From Imperialibacter sp. EC-SDR9 (GTDB lineage Bacteria; Bacteroidota; Bacteroidia; Cytophagales; Cyclobacteriaceae): a stretch of 64,000 nucleotides of DNA. Position 1 is the first letter of the stretch; each line of letters begins with the position of its first letter. Below the pieces are notes generated by a model. That model saw only the letters and a program-made list of their open reading frames with translations, had not been told where the DNA came from and did no database searches. The translations under genes and the position numbers were made by a program. The DNA lies in contig NZ_LR701584.1 in assembly GCF_902498805.1 (NCBI RefSeq), forward strand, positions 62,001 to 126,000, written 5' to 3'. Of this stretch, positions 52,285 to 61,361 are shown piece by piece.

Positions 52285-53538
52285 TCAAACACCTGAGTTA
52301 CCTTCCAAAAGCTTCAATTTACTAATTTTTGACAGCCACGGGTGTTGGAAAGAAGCAAGAAAAATAAGCATGGGGTAAAAAGCCAGTCGATACCTCGAAA
52401 GAGAGCCGTAGTTAGGCGTTGAGAGTGTGATCATGCTGGAGGTGAAGAGGATGTAAGCCAACAACGGCATCCAAATAAAGACCGGAAGTCTTTTGCGAAG
52501 CCCCGAATTCGTAAAAAAGAGCGTCAGCAGCAACACCGGCTCAAGCAGAAGAAGAATTTCCGAAGTAGCATTGACCTCCCAGAGAAATGGGCCAAACATC
52601 CCTGCGACAGCACCCAACATAGCCTGCAACACAATCTGTGGCCACTGCCACAACGTACCCAGGCCCAAAACAACATGCTCCGGCATCGACTGAGCCACAA
52701 TCGCCGCATGGTTGTCGGTGAATGCCTTCACCACATATCCAGGATTGAAACTTGTGTCGGCATAGCTAAAAGCAACGACAAGCGATACAATTGAGATGAC
52801 ACCGGCAATGCCCAGCGCCCAGCGCAATGCAGGCTTTTGCATATACTTTTGAAGAACCTTGAAGAGCATTGTGCCGAACAAGAATGGAAGCAGGCTGAGC
52901 AAAACGAAAATACGCAGCTTTGCCAGCACCACCATGGCCAACACCAGCAAAGCCACATGCAAAAGCCAGCTGGAACGATTTCCACTAAAAAAAGGCACAA
53001 CTGCGCCAAACAATATGCTGATCCCGGCAAGCATAAGTGTTTCTTTTGAAAGCCCGCTGCCCCATATAGCTATGCTTGGCCAAAGGAAGAAAATGAGAAT
53101 TACCGGCCACCGGATATCAACACCTGTCAGGTATACTCTTTTGACGAGGTAAACGACCGACAAAAAGCTGATGAAAGTAAAAAATACACTACTGAGCCAG
53201 ATACTACTACCAAGCACCATGTATAAAACCACAATGATCTTCACAAAGAAAAAGGTTCGGTTTTGGGGAGTTGCCTTGGCTGCCGGATCGGCTTCCTGCG
53301 CCAGGAAATCCCAAACCGAATAGCCCGACCGAATATCCTCCAGGTATTCGGTTGCCTTCTCATTGTAGTAGAAAAGGTCACCTTCATGTCGAACCTCCAG
53401 GTAGTAGAGCATAGCTACCATGCCCGCAGCCACTTTCATTGACATAAGCACCAGAGTGGCCCTGGTTCCAAAAACTGGCCTGGCATATTGCAGACAGGCC
53501 CAGCCGATGATCACAAGGAGAAAAGAACCGACGATCAT
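52285..53538 (-). CDS. Unknown multispanning membrane protein
   Basis: A 417-residue protein with about ten hydrophobic segments. It has a soluble stretch around residues 55-90 (YYNEKATEYLEDIRSGYSVW) and a long central loop near 245-275. The layout recalls polymerase or ligase-type glycan membrane proteins, but I see no diagnostic motif. It starts 1 base after the DUF2851 gene and is followed at 60 bases by a PglD-like gene, so a glycan role is possible but unproven. Confidence 0.75.
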   Translation of the reverse strand: MIVGSFLLVIIGWACLQYARPVFGTRATLVLMSMKVAAGMVAMLYYLEVRHEGDLFYYNEKATEYLEDIRSGYSVWDFLAQEADPAAKATPQNRTFFFVKIIVVLYMVLGSSIWLSSVFFTFISFLSVVYLVKRVYLTGVDIRWPVILIFFLWPSIAIWGSGLSKETLMLAGISILFGAVVPFFSGNRSSWLLHVALLVLAMVVLAKLRIFVLLSLLPFLFGTMLFKVLQKYMQKPALRWALGIAGVISIVSLVVAFSYADTSFNPGYVVKAFTDNHAAIVAQSMPEHVVLGLGTLWQWPQIVLQAMLGAVAGMFGPFLWEVNATSEILLLLEPVLLLTLFFTNSGLRKRLPVFIWMPLLAYILFTSSMITLSTPNYGSLSRYRLAFYPMLIFLASFQHPWLSKISKLKLLEGNSGV

Positions 53539-53539
53539 A

Positions 53540-54847
53540 TTAGTGGTTTTGCCTGATAAGGTGAGTGCCTATTTGGCATGAAAGGCATCTTCTGGGCTGG
53601 CAGTAGTGCTGGTAGAGTTCAAGAAAAGCTTGAGACTCATAGGCCGTGGGCTTTTCGACAGGCAAGAAAGAAAGCTTTCTGGTAATGGTGTTTTCCTCAA
53701 ACTGCAGCTGGTTAAGCAGCAGCAATGCCTTTTCCTCTAGCTCAGTACTCCCCTGCTCCTTTGCATAGGCGAATAACAATGGCACCACACAGTTGATGAG
53801 CAAGATGTCTATGCTCTTGCTGCCCACAAAAGCACTTGACCTGCTTGTTTTCCCTTTTTCCACTCCGGGCTCGTCCTTAGCAAATTGAAAATGCGTTGAC
53901 CAATAGTCGGACACCTTTGATTTAAAAACGCCTCTGAGCCCGGCCAGATCTGAATCAACAAACACTGCAAAAAGCCGGGGCGACTGATGGATGATGGCTG
54001 CTAGTTGTGCCAGCCTGATCGTTGGAAAGTTGGCTGGCCGCATGCGCATAAACTTCCAGGGTATAGGAGGCAGTGTGGTGGCTATGAGCTGAAATTTGTG
54101 GTTGATGTAATCGAATCGTTCTTTGAGGGCCTTCGAGTAAAAGTCACTTGAGTCGTCATCAAGCAGCCCGGCAAGGCCCAGCAGGTAGGCCTCCAGGTCT
54201 TTCTTATCGAAAGCCAGCTTCTTCATCACCTTGTACGAAACCCGCTTGCTTAGCTGCTGAAAACCTTCCTCGTTCTTTTTGAAGCCAAAATACCGGATGA
54301 GGAAATGAACCGCTGTGGCATCCCAATCGCCACCGTACTTTTTCAGGAGTATCTCAACATCCTTTGTCTTTCGCTGCAAGCGCTCAACGAGCACCCGATC
54401 AATCATCGACTGCCTTTTTAAAGCGTCAATGTTTTTGATTTGTGTTTGGCAGGGCACATCCACTCGCTGCTGAATCAGGCCCTGATACTTCGAGAGTAGC
54501 TGCAGCGATACCCTGTCCTTTAGTTCCAGCTGCGGCACGTACGTACCGTCGGTTCTCAGTATCTCACGGTCTGCCTCCCAAACCACGTGGAGAACGACGC
54601 TGTCATATGCCTTATCAAACTGATGTTTGTGATTATGCCAGTCGCTGCTTTTGAGGTGTATCTCCACCTGACCATTCCACTCCATTTCCCCAATGCGCAG
54701 CCGGGCTTCCTTGAAATCTGGCCCTGCATCGGTGTTCAGAAAACCTTGCTTGCTAATCAGGACGGCCTGTCCGTCGGTAGTTCGTAGATCAGCGCTATCG
54801 AAGTATTGAAATTGCCAGATAAAATGGAGGAACTCTTCAGGAAACAT
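53540..54847 (-). CDS. DUF2851-family protein
   Basis: A 435-residue protein matching DUF2851, a family largely limited to Bacteroidota. Typical stretches are EEFLHFIWQFQYFDSADL at the start, FLNTDAGPDFKEARLRIG near 35-52, GQVEIHLKSSDWHNHKHQ near 58-75 and YDSVVLHVVWEAD near 80-92. The C-terminus ends in a CSRxCLxCxxG-like motif (CQPRRCLSCQIGTHLI), a possible metal site. Function unknown. It lies 56 bases downstream of pyrF. Confidence 0.9.
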   Translation of the reverse strand: MFPEEFLHFIWQFQYFDSADLRTTDGQAVLISKQGFLNTDAGPDFKEARLRIGEMEWNGQVEIHLKSSDWHNHKHQFDKAYDSVVLHVVWEADREILRTDGTYVPQLELKDRVSLQLLSKYQGLIQQRVDVPCQTQIKNIDALKRQSMIDRVLVERLQRKTKDVEILLKKYGGDWDATAVHFLIRYFGFKKNEEGFQQLSKRVSYKVMKKLAFDKKDLEAYLLGLAGLLDDDSSDFYSKALKERFDYINHKFQLIATTLPPIPWKFMRMRPANFPTIRLAQLAAIIHQSPRLFAVFVDSDLAGLRGVFKSKVSDYWSTHFQFAKDEPGVEKGKTSRSSAFVGSKSIDILLINCVVPLLFAYAKEQGSTELEEKALLLLNQLQFEENTITRKLSFLPVEKPTAYESQAFLELYQHYCQPRRCLSCQIGTHLIRQNH

Positions 54848-54903
54848 CTTGTCATTGAAAAAGTAAATAGATTGGGCTGTCTAAAGCTTCACAGTCATCC
54901 AAT

Positions 54904-55719
54904 TTATAAATACTTCTCCAACATATCATCCATTTGTTGCTGAAGATCCGTGGCAGCTAGCTTGGCTTTTTCAGCGAAATCGACGCCGTTACCTGCGTAG
55001 ATAATGCCCCTTGCCGAATTCACCAGCAGTCCGCATTGGCTGTTCATGCCATATTTGCAGGTAGCTTCCAGATCGCCTCCCTGCGCACCAATGCCCGGCA
55101 CCAGCAGAAAATGCTCCGGAGCAAGGGCTCTCACTTCTTTGAACATTTCGCCCCTGGTTGCGCCCACTACATACATCATGTTATCGGCACTCCCCCACTG
55201 CTGGCTTGTTTCTATTACTTTCTCAAAAAGCTTCCTACCATCTGCCATTGGCTCGTTCTGGAAGTCAGCAAAGCCTTCGTTGCTGGTGAGCCCCAGCAGA
55301 ATCACCCATTTATTATCAAACTGGAGAAAGGGCTTCACTGAGTCTCGTCCCATGTAAGGTGCTACAGTAAGGCTATCAAAGTTCATCGTCTCAAAAAATG
55401 CCTTTGCATACAAAGAAGAAGTGTTGCCGATATCACCCCTTTTAGCATCTGCTATGATGAAAATATCGTTGGGGATATAGTCCAGCGTTTTTTGCAGCGA
55501 CTCCCAGCCTTTTGTTCCCATGGCTTCATAGAAAGCTATATTAGGTTTGTAGGCAACCGTTACATCTGCTGTCGCATCAATGATTTGCTTGTTGAATTCA
55601 AAGATGGGATCCTTCTCTTTGTGAAGATGTGAGGGAATCTTCGTGATATCTGTATCGAGGCCAACACATAAAAAAGAGCGCTTCTTCTTTATGTTGGTAA
55701 ATAGTTCTTGACGGGTCAT
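54904..55719 (-). CDS. pyrF: Orotidine 5'-phosphate decarboxylase
   Basis: A 271-residue PyrF of the longer subfamily. [17 protein letters not shown] near the start, [20 protein letters not shown] near residues 88-107 with the catalytic Asp-Lys-Asp, and [18 protein letters not shown] near 115-132 are diagnostic. It makes UMP from OMP. I take the ATG at 55719 (MTRQELF), 11 codons inside the longest frame, because the family starts there. Confidence 0.95.
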   Translation of the reverse strand: MTRQELFTNIKKKRSFLCVGLDTDITKIPSHLHKEKDPIFEFNKQIIDATADVTVAYKPNIAFYEAMGTKGWESLQKTLDYIPNDIFIIADAKRGDIGNTSSLYAKAFFETMNFDSLTVAPYMGRDSVKPFLQFDNKWVILLGLTSNEGFADFQNEPMADGRKLFEKVIETSQQWGSADNMMYVVGATRGEMFKEVRALAPEHFLLVPGIGAQGGDLEATCKYGMNSQCGLLVNSARGIIYAGNGVDFAEKAKLAATDLQQQMDDMLEKYL

Positions 55720-55890
55720 GTGGCAAAGATAAACATATACGGCATTTGACATGCCAGGAATTTTGTTTCAATCGAACCCCCATTAGTCTATGTTTCGCTT
55801 GTCTTACGCATTCCCAGGCCGCATATTGCATACATTCTCCATTTGTTCAAAGGCTAGCTATTTTTTTTGGCCGGCCAAATCAAAAAAGAC

Positions 55891-57042
55891 ATGTTTCCAA
55901 ATTCCAGCTCTTCCATTGAGCTCAGCCGGTCGGCACTGCAAAACAATATCCAGTTTATACGGAGCCTTGTAGGCCCCGAGGTGATCATTTCATCCGTGCT
56001 GAAGGGGAATGCCTATGGGCATGGCATTAAGCATATGGTGCCGGAACTCGAGCGACTTGGTGTTCGCCATTTTTCTGTGTTTGGTTCATTCGAAGCACTG
56101 GACGTGGCTAGTTTCAGTACCGAGTCATCGACGATTTTGATCATGGGTGATATTCTTGACGATCATCTACCGTGGATAATTGAAAATGATGTCGAGTGTT
56201 TTGTATTTAACGTAATAAGACTCGGGGCTCTTTGCCAACAAGGTCGTCTGATGAAAAAGAAGGCCAGGATTCACCTCGAACTGGAAACCGGCATGAATCG
56301 CACTGGCATTAATCCGGACGAATGGGAAGAGATGGCACGACTGCTCAAAGAGTTTGAAGACTGCATTGAGGTAATCGGCATGTGTACACACCTGGCGGGT
56401 GCTGAGAGTGTTACCAACTTCAAGCGGATCCTTAATCAAAAAAGTCTTTTTAACGAGGGTGTATCATTTTTCAACCGTTCAGGCATTCGCCCGAAAATCC
56501 TTCACACTTCCTGCAGCGCCGGAGTGATCATGTACCCTGAGAATAACCTGGGTATGGTGAGGGTGGGGATTTTGCAGTATGGCCTTTGGCCAAGTCTGGA
56601 AACGCAGGTGAGTTATATGAGAGAGAATAAGCTGGCAGAAGATCCACTCAAGCGGGTGATCTCCTGGAAAAGCCATGTAATGGATATAAAACATGTGAAA
56701 ATGGGCGAGTTTATTGGCTATGGCACTTCCTTTCTTGCGGAATACGATATGAGGGTAGCAAGCATACCCGTTGGCTATAGCTATGGCTTTAGTCGTGGTC
56801 TCAGCAACCAGGGCCGGGTGCTGATCAACGGCCACCGACTGAGTGTGGTGGGCGTAGTCAACATGAATATGTTTTTGGTGGAGATCACCCATGCTGAAGT
56901 AAAAATCGGCGACACGGTGACCCTGATAGGCAACGATGGAGACCTGTCGATTTCCGTTTCCCATTTTGGAAATTTGAGTGACCAGCTGAACTATGAGCTA
57001 CTGACGAGGTTGGACAAGGATATACCGAGGGTGGTGGTGTGA
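55891..57042 (+). CDS. alr: Alanine racemase
   Basis: A 383-residue fold-III PLP enzyme. Lys38 in SSVLKGNAYGHG binds PLP, LELETGMNRTGI near 126-137 and CSAGVIMYPENNLGMVRVGI near 211-230 are conserved, and GFSRGLSNQGRVLINGHRL near 300 precedes VGVVNMNMFLVEI where family members have a Met-Asp pair. It supplies D-alanine for peptidoglycan. I prefer the ATG at 55891 over an in-frame TTG at 55867. Confidence 0.93.
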   Translation: MFPNSSSSIELSRSALQNNIQFIRSLVGPEVIISSVLKGNAYGHGIKHMVPELERLGVRHFSVFGSFEALDVASFSTESSTILIMGDILDDHLPWIIENDVECFVFNVIRLGALCQQGRLMKKKARIHLELETGMNRTGINPDEWEEMARLLKEFEDCIEVIGMCTHLAGAESVTNFKRILNQKSLFNEGVSFFNRSGIRPKILHTSCSAGVIMYPENNLGMVRVGILQYGLWPSLETQVSYMRENKLAEDPLKRVISWKSHVMDIKHVKMGEFIGYGTSFLAEYDMRVASIPVGYSYGFSRGLSNQGRVLINGHRLSVVGVVNMNMFLVEITHAEVKIGDTVTLIGNDGDLSISVSHFGNLSDQLNYELLTRLDKDIPRVVV

Positions 57043-57048
57043 TCCCTG

Positions 57049-57068
57049 GCTGAATCAGCAATTTTTTC
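57049..57068 (+). terminator. Possible weak terminator after alr
   Basis: A small hairpin GCTG-AAT-CAGC starting 7 bases after the alr stop is followed by AATTTTTT. The stem is short, so termination may be partial. Confidence 0.4.
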
Positions 57069-57155
57069 AATTAGGAAAAATACCCGCTTTGCAATGTATT
57101 TAGCTTAATCGTAAATATATTGCCGGTATGTATATGTAGAAATTTATACCAGCAC

Positions 57156-60100
57156 ATGAGTATCAAAACAGGCACCCACCTTTTCAATCTATTTTCTTTC
57201 AAATCATTAATACTGGCAATGGCCCTTATTGCGAGCTTTGGTTTAGTACAAGCGCAAAGGCTAATGGATGATTTTACGCCGGTGATTAAAGGTTATCCGA
57301 TAATTTATAGCTCAGCCCTTGACCAAGAAGGTAATTTATATGTTGCTGGCCTTTTCGGTATAGTAGGTAGTGAGACGACAAGTACTATTGTCAGAATCCA
57401 TCCTAATGGATCGCTGGATCCAACATTTAATGCACCCGCAGACTTATACTACTTTACAACAGATATTATTGTTTCATCTGACAGCGTACTCTTGTGCTTA
57501 AATGACCGGAAACTGCTGGTATTGAAGAAAGACGGAGCAATTGAAGAAAGCTTTCAGCCCGACAATTCGTTTTTTGATGTATCAGCCGCAGCTATTGCTG
57601 GAGACAAATACATAGTTGGTGCTAGGGCAAAAAGTAATGGTGATTCCAAAATCTTCAGGTTCAATAGAGACGGAACCATCGATGATAGCTTCGAGGAAAT
57701 TACCTTGGGAGAACTCCCTTCCAAAACTAAAATCAAGGTTTTGTCAGATGGCAAAATACTGATTGCAGGCAAAATCAATACATTCAACACAATTGAAGTT
57801 GGAGGTGTTATACGTTTGAATCAGGACGGAACACTTGACGAAACCTTTGACAGTGGCATGGCTCCTAACAGCAGCGTTGAAGAATTGGAAATTCAACCTG
57901 ACGGTAAAATAATATTAGCTGGCACCTTTACTACTTTCAACAACGTAGACACACACGGTATAATCAGACTCACAGAAGATGGAACTATAGACCCTGACTT
58001 TGGCCTAAGTGCAACAGAAAATGCGTTCGTTTTCTACGCCTTGCAAGTGGAGATAAAGGAAAATGGGAAAATTCTGGTGGGAGGGTATTCAAGAGATGGT
58101 AGCTACCAGGGGTTTTATAAAATTATACAACTCAATTCTGACGGATCCCTAGATGAATTATTCAATCCTACAATAATTAAGCGAGCGGCTAACGGATTGA
58201 GTTTTAGCATGCATGGAGGCAGTGACGGAGTAGTTTATGCTTCAGGCGACATTAATGGAGCTTCTGGAGAAATCAGAATTGGAGTCATTGCCTTCGATGA
58301 AGCAGGTGCAGTTTTAGAATTCAATCCGAAAATTGGAAATGTACCCTCTATTAGCGACGTAGTCAGACAGAACGATGGTAAAATCATTATTACTGGCGAA
58401 TTTTATCAAATCAATAACACACAAGTATATGGTATTGCGAGGATAAATACAGATGGGTCTTTGGACCAGGCTTTTCAAGCTAACATTGATTTTTCTGACC
58501 CTAGAGCTAACCAAGCTTATGAAGTAGAATTGCAATCTGACGGAAAGATTATACTAGCAGGTCTACTTCACAATATTGACAATTCTAACAGTAATCAACA
58601 TCAAATAATTAGGCTCCTTTCGGACGGAACCATTGATGATTCATTTTCTGCAATTCGAACAGAATTCAAGATTAGCGATCTATCGGTGAGTCAATTTGAT
58701 GAGATCTTTGTGACTGGGCGTTTCTCTTCAGTGAACTATGAAAATGCAAGAAACGGTCTAGCAAAATTTTCTCCAGGTGGTTCATTTATCTCCGAATTTA
58801 ACTCGTCTAATTTCTTACCGTCAGGTAGTACAACAAGCTCTATAAAGCTGTTATCCAATAATGAGATTTTAATCGGGGGGTTTCTGGAAGATTTATCAAA
58901 AGGGTATGTATATAGGATTGATGCAAACGGAAATCTTATGTCTTCACTTGCGGAAGGGGGTCTGGACTATAACCTTATTCACTTCGTTGATGCCGTGGAT
59001 GAACTAATCTTTTTTGGTGGGAATTTGAGTTCAGGGGGTGATGCCAATACAAAAACACCGCTCTTCATAACAGATCAATCCGGATCCAACCTAAACGGCA
59101 CAGCAGTTCAAATATCAGACAAATACCTTGGTTCAGCTTTTTTTGGCATTCTGAAAATTTCTGACAATGACATATTGGTCGGAGGATCGTTTACCGAAAT
59201 AAATGATATTGAAAAGTCTGGATTAGCGAAAGTAACACTATCTGGTATTGTTGATGAAGAATTCACCTTCAATTCTTATGGGCTAAAGGACTGGGGTGGA
59301 AGAATAAATCATATTTTGCGAGAGGATGACGAGACTGCATTAGTATTCGGATCTCTATCGAAAATAAACGAGAAGCCCTTTTTTGGAGCAGCAAGAATAA
59401 AATTCCTAAATGACGTTCCAGTAATCAATGGTTCAAATTCCGTTCTTTTTACTTATGAAGACTCGCCAATTGAAATATCTCTATTAAATCTAACGGTGAC
59501 TGACGAAGACAACGCATTCCCCGAAGGATTTACCATGACAATTCAAGAAGGAGAAAATTACACCTTCTCCGAGAATACCATCACCCCAATCAAGGACTTC
59601 TTTGGCACGTTGGCAGTGCCATTAATAGTATCCGATGGCAAAGACGAAAGCGAACCTTACCAACTTAGCATCGAGGTCACACCAGTAAATGACAAACCAG
59701 TCATTTCAGGTTTTGTGAATATCCCTGGCGTTACTGAAGGCGAAACCTTTAGTCTTTCATTGGATAATTTCACAGTCACCGACCCCGATAATACTTTCCC
59801 CGATGATTTTAGTTTAATGCTCGAGGCAGGGACTAACTATACTTTGGACGGGTTAACTGTAATTCCAAATACTGATTTCAATGGCAAGCTGATTGTTAGA
59901 GCCAGAGTAAACGATGGTGAAGTTAGCAGCGACGTTTTTGAAGCAGAAGTAACCGTAGTGTCCACTAACGAAGCGCCTGCCATTAACGGCTTTGGCGGCA
60001 CACTTTCAACGTCTGAAGAGACGGCATTGACCATTGACTTGTCAGATTTTTCAGTAACAGATCCTGACAACACCTTCCCGGATGATTTCACCCTTATCAT

Positions 60101-61358
60101 CGAAAGCGGAGACAATTATTCTGTTGCTGGCTCTACCATTACACCAGCCACAGACTTCAATGGCACTCTCACCGTACCCATAAAAGTGAACGACGGCGAG
60201 GCAGACAGCCCGACTCTTGAGCTATTTGTGGAAGTCACACCGGTAAATGATGCTCCTGTGATATTGTCTTATGCAGGTATTTTGACCGGTGGTGAGGATG
60301 CTCCATTGGCATTCATTCTCGATGGTTTCACTGTCACTGATCCAGACAACACCTTCCCAACAGATTTCAGCTTCACGCTGGAAGCAGGGGATAACTACAC
60401 TGTTGATGGGGCGTCCATTCTCCCTGCCGCCAATTACTTTGGCAGTCTTTCAGTTTTGGCAACTGTGAGCGATGGAGCGGCTACCAGCGCTCCTTACGTT
60501 ATTGCTGTCACTATCAATCCAGTGAATGACAATGCTGTAATAACAGGCTACTCAGGCACCACAACCACCCCGGAAGAAACAGCTTTGACAATTGATATGG
60601 CTAGCCTAGCTGTTACCGATCCTGACAACTCATTCCCTGCTGATTTTACACTTGATATTTTTGAGAGCACTACGTATACAATTTCAGGGGCTCAAATTAT
60701 TCCGATCAATGATTTCAATGGAACAATGACCGTCCCTGTGAGGGTTAGCACGATTGACAATAACAGTGAACACTTTAACCTGACAATCGAAGTAACTCCT
60801 GTTAATGATGTCCCGGTTATAGAAGGTTATTCCGGCGAGTTGGAGATGGATGAAAACACCTCGTTGGAATTTAACATCAATAGCTTTCTGGTTAGCGACC
60901 CCGACAATACTTTCCCGGATGAACATTCGGTTCTCGTTTCAGAAGGGGACAATTATTCGGTAAATGATGGTAGCAGCATCACGCCAACAACTGACTTTAC
61001 CGGTGAGCTATCCGTTCCTGTGTCGGTGAGTGACGGAACCGCCACCAGCGCCCCAAGTATTTTAAATATTACGGTCAATGAGGTAACCGGCATTTCAAGC
61101 ATCGCCAGCTCGGTGGCAATTTTTCCAACCCCAACAGAAAATGAGTTGACACTAAAAATAGACAACGGCTTTGTTGGTGATTTCAATATACGTTTGGTAG
61201 ACCTAACGGGTAAGGTGGTTTTGGATAGAACAATCAGGAAGAATGCACGTTCGTTCGAATCGGTAATCGATTTGCAGCACCTTGGAGATGGCACCTTTGT
61301 TTTCCATGTGGAGCTTACCGGGCATGAAGTTATTTCCAGGAGGATAATTATCGAATAA
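57156..61358 (+). CDS. Large T9SS-exported protein with delta-60 repeats and six Ig/cadherin-like repeats
   Basis: A 1400-residue secreted protein. The start at 57156 gives signal peptide SLILAMALIASFGLVQAQ. Residues about 30-750 carry delta-60-type units (for example QPDGKIILAGTFT then IIRLTEDGTIDPDFG), probably a propeller. Residues about 753-1310 are six tandem repeats of 93 residues each, with the core VTDPDNTFPDDF, ending in VTPVNDAPVI. The last 80 residues (VAIFPTPTENELTLKIDNGF ... FHVELTGHEVISRRIIIE) are a type A T9SS sorting domain. It is likely cell-surface bound or released; adhesion is a guess. Base composition changes from AT-rich in the first half to GC-richer in the repeats. Confidence 0.88.
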   Translation: MSIKTGTHLFNLFSFKSLILAMALIASFGLVQAQRLMDDFTPVIKGYPIIYSSALDQEGNLYVAGLFGIVGSETTSTIVRIHPNGSLDPTFNAPADLYYFTTDIIVSSDSVLLCLNDRKLLVLKKDGAIEESFQPDNSFFDVSAAAIAGDKYIVGARAKSNGDSKIFRFNRDGTIDDSFEEITLGELPSKTKIKVLSDGKILIAGKINTFNTIEVGGVIRLNQDGTLDETFDSGMAPNSSVEELEIQPDGKIILAGTFTTFNNVDTHGIIRLTEDGTIDPDFGLSATENAFVFYALQVEIKENGKILVGGYSRDGSYQGFYKIIQLNSDGSLDELFNPTIIKRAANGLSFSMHGGSDGVVYASGDINGASGEIRIGVIAFDEAGAVLEFNPKIGNVPSISDVVRQNDGKIIITGEFYQINNTQVYGIARINTDGSLDQAFQANIDFSDPRANQAYEVELQSDGKIILAGLLHNIDNSNSNQHQIIRLLSDGTIDDSFSAIRTEFKISDLSVSQFDEIFVTGRFSSVNYENARNGLAKFSPGGSFISEFNSSNFLPSGSTTSSIKLLSNNEILIGGFLEDLSKGYVYRIDANGNLMSSLAEGGLDYNLIHFVDAVDELIFFGGNLSSGGDANTKTPLFITDQSGSNLNGTAVQISDKYLGSAFFGILKISDNDILVGGSFTEINDIEKSGLAKVTLSGIVDEEFTFNSYGLKDWGGRINHILREDDETALVFGSLSKINEKPFFGAARIKFLNDVPVINGSNSVLFTYEDSPIEISLLNLTVTDEDNAFPEGFTMTIQEGENYTFSENTITPIKDFFGTLAVPLIVSDGKDESEPYQLSIEVTPVNDKPVISGFVNIPGVTEGETFSLSLDNFTVTDPDNTFPDDFSLMLEAGTNYTLDGLTVIPNTDFNGKLIVRARVNDGEVSSDVFEAEVTVVSTNEAPAINGFGGTLSTSEETALTIDLSDFSVTDPDNTFPDDFTLIIESGDNYSVAGSTITPATDFNGTLTVPIKVNDGEADSPTLELFVEVTPVNDAPVILSYAGILTGGEDAPLAFILDGFTVTDPDNTFPTDFSFTLEAGDNYTVDGASILPAANYFGSLSVLATVSDGAATSAPYVIAVTINPVNDNAVITGYSGTTTTPEETALTIDMASLAVTDPDNSFPADFTLDIFESTTYTISGAQIIPINDFNGTMTVPVRVSTIDNNSEHFNLTIEVTPVNDVPVIEGYSGELEMDENTSLEFNINSFLVSDPDNTFPDEHSVLVSEGDNYSVNDGSSITPTTDFTGELSVPVSVSDGTATSAPSILNITVNEVTGISSIASSVAIFPTPTENELTLKIDNGFVGDFNIRLVDLTGKVVLDRTIRKNARSFESVIDLQHLGDGTFVFHVELTGHEVISRRIIIE

Positions 61359-61361
61359 CGC

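Noticed and set aside
55867-55890. TTG start for alanine racemase
   Set aside because: The ATG at 55891 fits the family start and the eight extra residues have no similarity.
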